Source of the DNA: Ichthyophonus hoferi
Lineage: Eukaryota; Opisthokonta; Ichthyosporea; Ichthyophonida; Ichthyophonidae
Direction of reading: 5' to 3'
Length of the DNA stretch: 64,000 bases
Assembly: GCA_002751075.1 (NCBI GenBank)
Contig: NAOQ01000128.1
Coordinates: 73,524 to 137,523 of the forward strand
The notes under the pieces are model-generated. The model made no database searches. It had not been told where the DNA came from and saw only the letters and a program-made list of their open reading frames with translations. Made by a program: the position numbers and the translations under genes. Position 1 is the first letter of the stretch. Each line of letters starts with the position of its first letter. Shown here in pieces: positions 17,691 through 30,671 of this stretch.

Positions 17691-20600
17691 ATGGCTCGGT
17701 TGCTAGGGAGGAGAAGAGGTCCCGCAGAGGATTTAGGTGAGGAAGGAGAAGGGGAAGCACCACCTATCTCTAGCTCGGAAGATAGTGGAACGGAATCAGA
17801 AGTGGAAGGGCAGGATGATGCTGGGTTTGAGAATAGTGAGAGTGAGGAGGAGAGTGAGGGAGGAGACGATGAAGAAAGAAAAGAGAAGACGGCAAAGGAA
17901 ACTTCACAAGTAGAGGAAGAAAAGACAGGTGTAGTTTCAGCCCCGGAGGAAAAAGAAGTAAATAATTGGATATGTTTTTGATGTGGTGATTGTTTAACTG
18001 TTTGAACTATACGCGTACACTTGATCAAATGAAATCATAGACACATTCTTATATTGCCAATATCGATTATATATATATGGGTGTGTATTTTTGTGTACTT
18101 TTTCGTGTGAGATTGATATTGGTGATAAGCTTTGGCAGGTTTAATTCTGTAATCTTCACAACATGAATCTTATCCTTTATTGGCATGCTCTTATACAGGG
18201 TTATCTTGGTAGTGTGAGAGGGAATATATCTAGTGGGAAATAGAGATAGCTAGAGGGACAGACAAGTGCACTTATATGAGAAGTTATGGCTAATTTGTAA
18301 AACAGTTCTTAAGTAAACACGCCATGTGTGAGGCATGGTCTGACTTTATTTTCTTTTTACCTAGTCAACAAGCGAGGTAGAAGAGGAAGAGCATGTAAAA
18401 TTAAGTAAAAAAGAAGACACCATTGAAGAGGAGGACACCGTTGAAGAGGACGGTGTCTCTGTGAGTGGACAGGAGAGGGGAGGGGAGGGTTCACAGTTAG
18501 ATACCAGTGAACAGTCAGAGAAGGAGGGAGAGGACGGTGACACACAGTCTGAAGAGGAAAAGAGTGAGAGTGGTAAGGGTTATGTGTTAGAAGGGGCTGG
18601 TTATTGTTTACTGACTGTAATGAATTGATAAGGAGAGTAAGGAGAGGCTTGTGATGGCATAGGGTTGCTAAGGCTATAGTTATAGTTACTGTTGTCTGCG
18701 TGGCGTGGCATGAAACATATGTCAAGATATAAGATAAGACGATACATGAAAAGAGGATGGTCACATAATATAACTATATATATATATATATATGCTATTA
18801 GCATAGATTTATATTGCCAATACAACCTAACATCCCAAAATAATTATTTCCTTTTCCTTTCTCTATTATAAACAAGCGTGTGGACTTAAAGTAGCTCATA
18901 CATACCTCAATAATCATTTACCTGATATATGCATACTCCTCTTTGTTCTCTTCCACTCCTAATATGACGTATACTAGACTGTAATACACTGCATATACTA
19001 GACTATAATATACTACATATCCACATATGAAGAAAAAATGGAAGGACGTGTATTAAAACTAAATAATACCTACCTACCTATATGTCTGTCTGTATTGTGT
19101 TGTAAGATAGTTTATTGTGTTGTATTGTGTTGTATTGTATAATAGTGTACTATACTTGTCCTAACATACACATACATATGTACATAGATTTGTATAATAA
19201 GATAGATGATATGCGACATAACAAACTATGCAGTATTTTATTATTATGTAACTATTGGCTAATCGGTATTTTATCATTAGATGAGGACCAATCGGGTAAT
19301 GGGTCCGAAGGAGAGGGAGAGCAGGAGGCCAAGGTGGACCCTAACGTGGTACCTAAAATAGGAAGGTTCTATATGCATGACGATAGGATGGCTGGGCGAG
19401 GGAGAGGAAGAGGGTAGGTTATAGTTGGATAGATGTGTATATATATATGTATGCATATGCATGTATGTATGTATGTATGTATGTGTGTATGTGTGTGTGT
19501 ATGTTAGTATGCATGTGTACATGTAGGTATGTATGTATATGTATATGTTGGTATGCACGTGTGTCTGTCGGTATGTAGACAGGTAGATAGGTATGCTGAT
19601 TGACATATATTTTCCTATGTAGATATAAACTCTCAAAAGTTGCATGTAGGTTGGTATTTTATATATATATATATTAGTGATGAATGAATGACTATACTGG
19701 CATTTTTCTAGATACTACCATACATACACTTCTACTACTATATATGGGATATTATATTCTTTCTACATACTATCATAAACATTCTTAAGTGCATTATCAT
19801 ACATTCTACCACGCTGTCATATACATACATACATCAATCCATCCATCCATGTAGGCCCACACACAAGAGAGATAATATTGAAGTATGGCTCAGAGAAGCA
19901 ACCTTTCCTAGTATGCTATATTATATCATATTGCATTATGGTATATTGTAATTATACTATGTTGTATTCTATTCTAATTAATAGGATGGCGATCCAGACG
20001 AAGACTTAAGAATGTAGATAACGCACGGTCAGATATGATAAGATGGGAACATGATATGTTTGATGCAAGCCAGAGTCCCACTCCTGTATGTATTTTCAAC
20101 TCCCTTGTCGTTCTCTCTTTCTTTTTTCCTTTTTTTTCATTTGTTTTGTATTTGAATGTGAGTATGCCTCTCTATCTCTCTATTTTACTCTATTACATTG
20201 GATATACAGTTTTTATTTGTCTCTCTTCTCTTTCTCGCGTGCATACACACTTCCAATTAGCTAACACCAATGCATACATAACAACAACCAGTATAATAGA
20301 AGATATAAACAGACTGTAGGCATAGCTCCTGTGAGTGATTTATGTTAGAGTTAATTAGAGACGGTACAACTTTCTCAGACGGATATCTACCCACGGAGGG
20401 AAAGACATAGATATTTAATTATAACCACAGTGGAATAGAGTTACAAACAACGATATAAACAGATAAGTATAGTATACTACGCTTATGTTTAGTGTATCTA
20501 TATTATAAAGTGGCTGTTCTATAGATAAGTATTGATTAGTTACAGTGGACTAACGCCTTGCTATACTATATAGGGTCCCCGTAAACCACAAAGATATGCA

Positions 20601-23093
20601 ACCAATAACAACGGGTTTCTACATGACCACCCTGCACTCTCACTTGACGATAATGCACCAGGAGAGGAAGGGATGGGTAACAATAATCGACACACTGGAA
20701 GTGAAAACTATCCTAATGTAAATATAGTCGGAGGAGGACCACATACTAAGAAACATGAGGGTAGGAGAAGAGAAAGGGGCCGAGGGAAAGGGAAAGCGAT
20801 TGAAGGGAGAGGCAAGGATGAACATCAGGTCACACTAGACACAGGGAAGGTAGCCAGTCAAGAGGCTGTCGTTAGTGTGGATCTAGATCCTCAGGCTAGT
20901 GCTTTAATACCAGTACCACAAAATGCAGAGGAGGAGGGATATGCTTTACCTACCTCTGCTGCGGGTTTGCTAATAGGTGGAAAGTCACATATGGGGAGAG
21001 GCCGACCAGTCAATATTGAACAGCGACAATTGCATAACACAATCATTGGTCCACAAGAGGTACCACCACAAACGAAACAAGAACGAAAAGCCAGACAAAA
21101 AGTGAAGAATACAGCGGGAGATAATGATAGTAAACCCAGTGGGAGAGGTAAACAGAAAGGGAAAGGTAGTCAGAAACCACCACCAGCACACCCCTCTGGG
21201 TCTAACACGGCAAACCCAGCTGATTCTATAGCCTTCAATGGAGAAGCAAGGAAAAATGGAAAACATGCAGCGGTACCACCTACGGAATGGGTGAATCATA
21301 GTACAGGTCTGAGGCCACAGGAGATAGCTGTGCCTAAGACGGCCCCGCCCCCAGGGAAGGATCTAGGGGCAATGGCACAGGGTGTGGTAGATCAAAACCA
21401 TACCTTGTTAGCTGAGCCCACGGAAGGCATGCAGCCCATTCCTCTCTCTCAGCAGGATGGCTCTGGCTCTGCAGGAAATGATTGGGCCCCCCATGAGGGT
21501 CAGGAATTCACAGGACAATATGTGACCATGCCAGGTGTGTAATATTGTGGGTGTTTGATTGGATGATGATGGTGATGGTGTGTGGACAGGGGTGCGTGGA
21601 GAGAATGTACTTTGGGTTATTTTGGATGATGTTATATATATATATATTATCATTATTTTTTCTGANNNNNNNNNNNNNNNNNNNNNNNNNNNNNNNNNNN
21701 NNNNNNNNNNNNNNNNNNNNNNNNNNNNNNNNNNNNNNNNNNNNNNNNNNNNNNNNNNNNNNNNNNNNNNNNNNNNNNNNNNNNNNNNNNNNNNNNNNNN
21801 NNNNNNNNNNNNNNNNNNNNNNNNNNNNNNNNNNNNNNNNNNNNNNNNNNNNNNNNNNNNNNNNNNNNNNNNNNNNNNNNNNNNNNNNNNNNNNNNNNNN
21901 NNNNNNNNNNNNNNNNNNNNNNNNNNNNNNNNNNNNNNNNNNNNNNNNNNNNNNNNNNNNNNNNNNNNNNNNNNNNNNNNNNNNNNNNNNNNNNNNNNNN
22001 NNNNNNNNNNNNNNNNNNNNNNNNNNNNNNNNNNNNNNNNNNNNNNNNNNNNNNNNNNNNNNNNNNNNNNNNNNNNNNNNNNNNNNNNNNNNNNNNNNNN
22101 NNNNNNNNNNNNNNNNNNNNNNNNNNNNNNNNNNNNNNNNNNNNNNNNNNNNNNAATATTGTGGGTGTTTGATTGGATGATGATGGTGATGGTGTGTGGA
22201 CAGGGGTGCGTGGAGAGAATGTACTTTGGGTTATTTTGGATGATGTTATATATATATATATTATCATTATTTTTTTTTTTGTTTTTTTTTTTTTTTTGTA
22301 TTTTTATAAATAGTTTTTTTTTTCTTTGTACTTTTTCTTTATGTAATTCTACGTATTACCTACAGTCTATTCATGAAGGTTGCGATATAGTTCGAATGTA
22401 ACTCGTTGATAAATATAATATGGTTGTCATGACAACACTACTTTCGACCTCCTTTTCTCTCCTCCTCACATATACTTTAGACCTTTATCAGGAATGACTT
22501 TACGTCCACCTGTCCCTACCCAGAGCCATGTACATACATTTACACATACATACATACATATATATCTATACCAATACAGTTACAAACCTCTAAACATTCT
22601 CCACCCCCCCTAGGTGTCATGGATGGAGTGCCTATGTATGTGCAACAAATATCACCTAGCTATCCGCATGCAGTACATGGCCAATTTCCCAGTAATCTCC
22701 AAAGACTAGCGGGCCAATCATCACAGGGCTATGCACGATCCGATATGGGCCCTAGTTACCACGTGTACCCAGACTTCACAGGCCAACCACAATGGTTTGA
22801 GGGACCAATGTTAGTACCACAACCATGGTCGACAGGCACTAATATGGGCCCTGCCCTCCAAGCCGCACCAATGAGATCTATGGGAGGGAGAGGCGGGATG
22901 GGTCTATTGACCAATCCCTCTGGGGGCTATATAGAGGAGGGTGTGAACTACCAAGAGATGGAGGGGGGAGAAGGGGGAAGATGGCAGGACTGGGCGGGAG
23001 AGGTGGAGAGCTGGGATCAAAGGTATTATACCTTGGAAGATATACAGTGTTTTGTGTGTTTTGTTTTGTCTCCTAGGCTGGGATATGTTATTG

Positions 23094-23136
<43 letters not shown>

Positions 23137-26055
23137 GTTTGTTCAAGTAATTTCTAGTTGATTGGTTGTACCTATTTTGCCTTGTTGCTTTTCTTTCTGT
23201 AAGTAAATATATGTATAGGTAAATGCACGCATGTATTAGGTATAGGTATACATTAGCATATGTATTAATACTTGAGGCGCGCACTTGCTCCAAACATTGT
23301 ACCATAATTATGAATGCATATTTACACATATGTATATATATTATACTATCCTACTCTCTTGCTATCATATTATCATACTATGGTACCTATCATTCTACAT
23401 GCCATCATACTCCCACAGAGACTATATACAGGAATCATCCTCTCCTTGTTATTTCTTAAGAGGAGGCATGAGGTGATTGGCGCAAATATAGATAAGGTTA
23501 TATTGTGTTTGATTACTATTGGCTAACATAGTCCCCTTTCTATTCAATCAGCATGCAGGACCAATGGGGTAACAAGGTCTATCCCCTGAACCAATCAAAC
23601 CCCACCATCTACATGACCCTGCCGCCAACCCAACAACAGGCAGGAGGGTCTAAACGATATTCTAGTCGCTATCGCCAGCACACCGCCAATCAGGGAGGGG
23701 CTACGGGGGCACAGAGCCAATCACAGGCACAGGAGCCAGTAAAAGGCAGTCCCAGCCATCCGGTAAATCTTCTATTATTGGCTAAGATTGTGATTTGTTT
23801 AAACTCCCTATGTATTGGTTGGTTGGTTGGCATATCCCTTGATCGTTAAAGGTATATTGTGATTAACAGGATATGTACAGGGCCTGGGCCTGTTGGAAGA
23901 ATATCATGTATTGTTACCATATATAGTATCAACGGTGGTTGTCCTAGCAACCAGACGATGTGAATGATGGAGGGTAGTATAGTATAGTGGTGTGGAATCA
24001 ATGTTCCAAGGAGCAGAGAGAGAGAGAGAGGAAAAAGAGTGAGTGTATTAATATTAACCTTGCCTGTACTTTACTTACCAGTATACGCCGTAAGCTAACA
24101 AGGTACCATAACGCACCCATTCTAACCCATGCAATCCTTATTCTGGGGGTGATAAGGCTGCCCAATCAAAAGCAGGAGGACAGAGAGGAGGTCGAGGACG
24201 TAAGGGTCAAGGGGGAGCGCCAGTCTATATGCAACAGACCACATCACCGCAGTACCCTCGCGCAGGGTTCCAGGGGCCAGCCCAGTCCCAGTACTATGTA
24301 CCTCAACCACCACCCCAGAGCAGGGCTACAGGCAGTCTCCCTCTCTCCTCCCATCAACCTGCACTGCGTCTGCCTATTAATACTGGCCACTTGACAGGGA
24401 CAGGTAGGAACTGGGCCTGGGTACTATTGCTATTGCACGGTATATATAGATATATGTAGCGGTGAATGTGTAGCTCTTTCTCCTCCCTGCTATCCTGTAT
24501 TTTATCTTACCATGATTGGGATCAATCACTATGCCGTTTCTACGATCGACTAGGTAATGACATTCTATTGATTCACAGGCGGCCAAGATGCAAGAGGATC
24601 TCATCAAGATCCAACCACATCACTCGATCAGGTATGTATTTTCTATCATTGTCTATATTTATTCAATCATTTCCTTCTTTAAAATTTATCTTATTACTTT
24701 AATTGATCTGCGATTTCCTTTTTATTTATATTACTACACCCACCAGACCTGGCGTATCTATCTATATTTTAATACTTGTTTATACCAATCAAATTCACTC
24801 TTTTATTTATCAATGAGTATAACGAGAGAAGGCAGGCGAGATGGAGAGGTCATATGAATGGTTCAAGCAGCAAGTAATAACAGTACACGGCAGGCGACAG
24901 GTATACCATATGCGGGTGGACAGGCGGCCTACATGTATGCTCCTCCTCCCCCTGCCGTACCGTATGTACATCTCTCTTTGACTCTCTTATTACCTTGTTT
25001 GCATGATTCTGTATATACATGTATGCTATATAATAGATTATAGTGTATATATTATATATTATAGAGGATATATTACATATTATAAAGTTTATATTATATA
25101 TTATCAAGTATATCTTATATATTATAGGTTATAGACTATATCTTATAAGGTGTATATTTCAGATTATCTAAAGATGGTGTTAAGCAAGATTGAACTCTGT
25201 TTCTATTAGGTTTACTTTGATTGTATTCTTCACTTTCTCTTGTCTTTGTTTGAGTGCTATACCATATCATACCTCTGTATGTACTCTTACAAGCAACTAT
25301 CTTACCCCTACCTACTACCCCTGCAGCTATGAAGTAGGCGCCCACATGGTCTACGAGCCTACTAGTGGTCAATACCTCACCATGACCGCACCGCCACCTT
25401 TTGTGCTGCAGAGCCAATCCCCTGTATTTATTCCTGCACAGCCCTTGGTACAGCCTGGGGGATTACACCAATACCCTCTAGCCCAACAAGTAATTAATTA
25501 GCCTATTGTTACAATTATCTTCTCTGTGTGTGTGTGTGTCTCTCCTTCTCGCTCTCTATAACTATATCTAAAAATCAAATATAACGTTATTATACTGTTT
25601 TTTATACTGCCATCTTACTCTGTCTTATTCTATTCCTATATATTCACATGGAGTTTCTTTTCTTTTCTGTACAACCCTCCTTTCTCATTTCTCTGCTGTT
25701 ACCATCAAATACGGTGTTGAATATATATATATATATTTATCTTGTCGTAGACAGTTAATTGTAATTCTTTGGATTATTATCATAAACAATACATTTATGC
25801 CAATTATCTACCCACCTATGTCTAAAGTATTTGTACATCTACTTTAATAATAGCGAGCCATTCACCGGTACTTACCTCACTCATTGAAACAACCCCGTTT
25901 ATTTTACACAGCTTGGAACCAGAACACCTACCCATACCCCTCCAGAGAAAGTAGGAAGAAAGGCTGTAGTTATCACAAAACCTGAGGATCAAGGCCTAGA
26001 AGAACAGGAACCAAACGCAGATAGCCAACCTGTGGCCTTCCCATCTGAGCACTAG
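17691..26055 (+). CDS. CASC3: CASC3/MLN51 (Barentsz), exon junction complex core subunit
   Basis: CASC3 clamps RNA with eIF4A3, MAGOH and Y14 and takes part in mRNA localisation, translation and nonsense-mediated decay. Exons: 17691-17957, 18365-18572, 19281-19413, about 19985-20085, 20574-21534, 22614-23022, 23552-23762, 24157-24403, 24579-24631, about 24894-24961 (start uncertain), 25327-25489, 25912-26055; about 988 aa against about 700 in human. The N-terminus is Glu/Ser/Asp-rich and acidic. The eIF4A3-binding SELOR region is recognisable as VPKIGRFYMHDDR (about 183-194) and IRWEHDMFD (about 221-229), matching human PRKGLFFEHDLR and GRWEHDKF. Later marks are GSKRYSSRYRQ (human AKRYSSQRQR), long Pro/Gln/Gly/Tyr-rich low-complexity segments, and a C-terminal RTPTHTPPEK...VVITKP resembling human RRTPQPVTIKPPP. 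The 320-codon fifth exon is RG/K-rich and has no clear human counterpart. Two oddities: the exon 3-4 junction breaks phase by one base, and intron 5 contains a false gap. Confidence 0.88.
19436..19580. repeat. ATGT-type microsatellite
   Basis: A long run of TATG/TGTA units in the third CASC3 intron. Confidence 0.8.
21541..22271. other. Assembly gap with duplicated flanks (false gap)
   Basis: 489 N at 21666-22154. The roughly 115 bases before it (from 21541) recur almost exactly after it (22155-22271), beginning AATATTGTGGGTGTTTGATT. This is best explained by two overlapping contig ends that were not merged. It lies in a CASC3 intron, so the coding sequence is not affected. Confidence 0.9.
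23100..23133. repeat. (CT)n microsatellite
   Basis: About 16 perfect CT dinucleotides in the sixth CASC3 intron. Confidence 0.95.
25018..25160. repeat. AT-rich degenerate tandem repeat
   Basis: Repeated TATATATTATA-like units of about 25-30 bases in the CASC3 intron before the exon at 25327. Confidence 0.55.
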
Positions 26056-29000
26056 TGGCTGGCGGGTGTTCTACGGTATCATATCTTGATTGATTTGACT
26101 GCGGTTCCCTCACACATTGATATTCACACTATTTCTTTTGGTTTGAGGTTTTTTCTTTTCTTATTACCTTGGATTTTTTTATTTGCTATGTATATGTGTT
26201 CTTGACAATCTCATATATCTTATAAGGTATATGTATGTGTATGTGTGTTGTGGTACTCCCCAGCATTGTACGTCCATAGCACCCGGTCTTCTTTCTCTGT
26301 TTTATCATTGCCCGAATAATCAGTCATCCAATTATGATCCATCTTTAAAAAACATTGTGCGTTCCATGTCGAGTTTGACCTCTTATAAGTTGGATATTTT
26401 TATCCTAGTAATTTATCACTGCTCTATTCATGTATGTTCTCTTGAACACTATATATTTAATATATGTGTATGGATTGTTTGTCTAGCTGTAGGAATGAGT
26501 AAACCTCAAACAAAATTCCGAACCATGAGCGAATGCGACACTGGATTTTCTCAACTTAAGGCTTTTTTTATTTTAATTAAATTTGGTTTTGAATACTTCA
26601 TAATACACGTGTATACCCCCTTTTTCGCCTCTGACTTGCCTGCCTGGTTTGTTTATTTCTTATCCTGTCGCTGGAGAGGTTGGTGTACTAGATATTCCAA
26701 GAGTTATAAATACTGTCCGAAATATTCATAATGGTCCCACTAACAGCAATGGTTACAGCTCATTGTTTTATTTTTATGTTTTATTGTTATCTATTTTATG
26801 GTATATCATATTTACTTATTACTAGCTTTAATGTTTAATTTTTTAATGCTGATAATTCAATCAATTCACACAATAACTTGGAACAGTAGTTAATTGCATA
26901 ACTTTCTTAACTAGGTTAAATTGATTTACCAATATGTATTATGCAAGCACATACATTAATGGATGGGCTAACGAGCCATACAAATGAAGACAATAGTACA
27001 AGATTATCGAGATAAGATCAGACATTTCTGGTGGGCCTCAGTAATTCTTTGTAAGATTGTATTAGCCAATATGGATCTTACGATCGGTCTCATTTACATT
27101 AATGAATACAGCTATGTGGGCGTTAACCAAACTTAACCCCCGCAATAAACAAATGTTGGGAAAGTATAAAAGATACAAAAACAACTACTAAGAGTGGTGA
27201 CGGCTATTTTACATGCAAATGATTCATAAGGAAACCGGTTGGGATGGCTTCAACTCATACACAAAACATGCTAATAAAAAAGACGGACTCTATCCTACTT
27301 CTATACGGTCTTTGCTGACGGTTCCTTTTAACACTTTTTTATCAAAGGTAGAACACACTTGCAACAGATATTTTGTTATTATTTATATTTGGTGATATAC
27401 CTGAGTTCCAGTTTATTATGTACGGTAGATAAGTTGTCTGACAGCCTTAATAGACTTTTCTTTAAATGTTTACTAAATTTACTTGAAACTGCAGGGTCCG
27501 ATAAATACGTTTTAATTTATATTTTGTATTGATTCTGTCTACTAGTCCAATTACAGCAATCATAATGATCATTTACCTGGTCTTTGCTAGCAAACAGTGC
27601 TAACCCTGTATGTGGAAACTAAAAACTGTATGTACGTACATAAATTGGTTGCGCGGTGTGGGAATTTCCTTAGATAATTATAGCCGATAGTCAATATAAT
27701 GTTGGAGTTTATTGATTGCTGCTTACTGGAAGTGACCTGCTTTATTATGAAGGTGTTGACAAGAGCAATATTACTTGTTAAAAACTCTCACCGGAAAACC
27801 AGAACAATGTAGTTTTGGCTTCATGTGCTATGTCAATCTCTGCTATAATATAATACCTGTTGTTGTGAGCAGAATCATTGGGTTCTTTTGAACAATGTGC
27901 TGACAATTTCGTTTTACTATTCATAAAATGATAGCCGAATCACTATGATTCTTCATCTTTTAAGGACTGGCTTCTACATATCATCCTCATACTAGTATAC
28001 TTTGAAACAGAAGATTTTATTGGCTGGTATAATGCTTTGAGTTTCCATATTTTTGACCTAACAGCAGGGTTGACCCTGGTTATGTGTTGCCGTACATTAT
28101 CGTAGCTTCCATAATTATTGGCTTAATTACAATTCATTTATGGTTAACAGTATTATGTTGTTGTAGCTTGATTAAGCATGTGACCCAGTTTATCCTTCTT
28201 TATCAGACATGCCTTCCAGTCTACAAGTATCATAAATGTGGCTGATGGGTTGAGTATCCCTATGGATAGAGTACTTGAATAATAATTGTAGAAGTTGTTT
28301 ATGATATAGTGCCCACTGGTCATTGCTTTGTTGATTCTTGGATTGTCTAAATTCAAGATCATAACTTATTAATAGATTGTTTATTCTAGATCATATACGA
28401 TGATTGAATTATATCTTGCGAGTGAGCTCTGAATTTGATTCTATGTAAGACCCAGTCCCGCATTGTTACAGCTGATGCCGTGTATGTTATATAATATTAT
28501 TATGATTTCCTTGTCGCCCTAATCCAATAGACTATGTATGTAAGAACACTCGACAGGCTACCGCTCACACCTATTGGGGGGATTCTGCGTTTCTTCAACC
28601 CCTTAATCCCATTTTAGCATTATTAGCAAGCAACGATTTTGCTATGTGAATTCTAAGAGCTATTAACAGTCATGGTAACATAGATCTAACAGTTGTATGT
28701 GAAGAATGAATCCAGGGCCTTGTTATATACCTGGGTAACCTATTTCCTTAACATATTGATGCCTATTAACAATAAAATTACCAACACAATGGTATGTTCA
28801 ATTGAATTGAAGATAGTGCTTATTCTAATTATACCTCTAGAAGATAAGAGCATCCTTAATATTGTTGACGCAATATGAGTAATATAGTATTTTAATTTGT
28901 CTTGACTTGAAGGGAGTGGTTCATTGGCCTCTGCCACTCAGTCTAATTTGTTACTCAATTTCAAGTCGCTATATCTCTATTTGGAAAACAAACTATATAT

Positions 29001-30671
29001 TGTAGGCCTTGTACTTCAGTAAGCCTGGCTTTTCAAATGAAAACTAAATAGCAGATGCCTGTGCAATATATTATTTTCTAGTGATAATAAGCCCCAGCCT
29101 CCCTTCTTGACAATGCTAACTCCCAATCATTTAGTGGTAAATTGATACTGTAACCCTAATCGAAAATTTGGTCTTTTTTATGTCAAGCATAATTGTTACG
29201 ATCGCAAATATTGTGATCATAAATACGATAACAAATATCATGACCACGGGATTCACGCAGTCTAGACCAATGATGCAACTGATATAGATACCGTGCCAAT
29301 CAAGTGATGTCTGAAACTAGCTTACATAAAAGGTATCATTGAATCTTTAGAGTATTTTATTAGCTGAGTAAATACCTCAGCCATTAGTATTATTTACTAC
29401 TATTATATATATATTAATTTAGAGTTGTACCAACTTAACACATTGGTGTAATACCAGAGTTATGTGTTGCTATCCCATAATACATCAAACTTAGCACTTG
29501 ATTAACTATATTGAATTTATCCGCATAGCCAACTAAATTTGTACATCAACACAACCCTAAACTAGGTAATTCCATTTAGTATAAAACAATGCTAGCTGTA
29601 TTAGTAACAAGTATGATGTAGTCATGCTACTTAAATGGTTAGCAACACTACATGATAATCAAAAATACTAAATAAACTACTTAAAGGAAACACCCAAAAA
29701 CCACGAAGCCACACATAAAACTAATCTAATCCAATTAACGTCCCTTGACATAACAATAAAAGCACACTTGACATTCTAGGGACATTGCATCAAAGTTCTA
29801 CAATCTTTGACTATAACGCCAGGTCAACCAATATGGATACAGTACTCCTGTCAATCGATAGGGAAAACAACAAGAGGCTATAATACCCCATTTTGAGCCG
29901 GGAAATTATTGACTCAAGCTACCTTAGTTTAAAGCATATACTCGGAGACGACGCTGAAATTCTTGCAAAAAGAACTTTATCTATTATCCTCAATAAAGAG
30001 AGGTTTCTAATAAACATCATCGTTATGAATAACTATATAGTTATTTGTCTTACAAGTATGTGACAGAAACATAATTACAGAAGATATTTGAGAACCCAGT
30101 TTCATAGCCTAACTATGAAATGGTGAACAAGAAAGGATGGCCATGGATTGGTTATTTAATGATAATTTTATGCATTGTTTATACAGAGAAATATTTTGTA
30201 GATATGCTGGTTTTTTTTTTTATTAATTTCTCTTAAAGCAAAGTTGTCGTGACTTATATAGAACAGTTGTGATGTAGCAGATGTGGTCGCTTGATAATGG
30301 CCTTGTAAAAACTATCATGTCTGGTCAAGTATTGGTATGTACTTTATCAAATACTTGTACTAACATAATTAAAATAATTCTAATATAACAATGGGATAGG
30401 GAATATAATTACTATACTGGATTGCATGGTTATAATAGTGAGCCAGCATCATTAAAAAACATGTAAATACAAAAGCCCTTAATACACAATTATAATTAAT
30501 AAAACAAATAATAATATAACCAAGTTATCTCCATATTATTCCCATGGAGATGTCTTATATGCAAAACTCTTTGTCGCTGCTTGTCGTGACTGGTTAATAT
30601 TTTTACTGTAACACAGTTCAATTATCTATACTGTAAAGTAAGCAACCAAAAGGAGAAATTAATTTAAAACT
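26056..30671. other. Intergenic region between convergent CASC3 and HAP2-like genes
   Basis: It begins with the CASC3 3' UTR. A 182-codon open frame at 26183-26731 begins with TTG, has no recognisable domain and looks like chance. A dispersed repeat copy lies at 26862-27075. From 27.1 to 30.6 kb I see only AT-rich DNA with no splice-supported coding stretch. Confidence 0.5.
26862..27075 (+). repeat. Dispersed repeat, copy 1
   Basis: About 215 bases matching, at roughly three-quarters identity by eye, the reverse complement of 35935-36152. Shared blocks include TTAATTGCATAACTTTCTTA, CGAGCCATACAAATGA and ATTATCGAGATAAGAT. A weaker relative begins near 42165. It lacks coding potential and is probably an old nonautonomous element. 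Confidence 0.7.

Noticed and set aside
26183-26731. 182-codon open frame after CASC3
   Set aside because: It starts with TTG, lies in the expected 3' UTR, has no domain, and its composition is that of AT-rich noncoding DNA.
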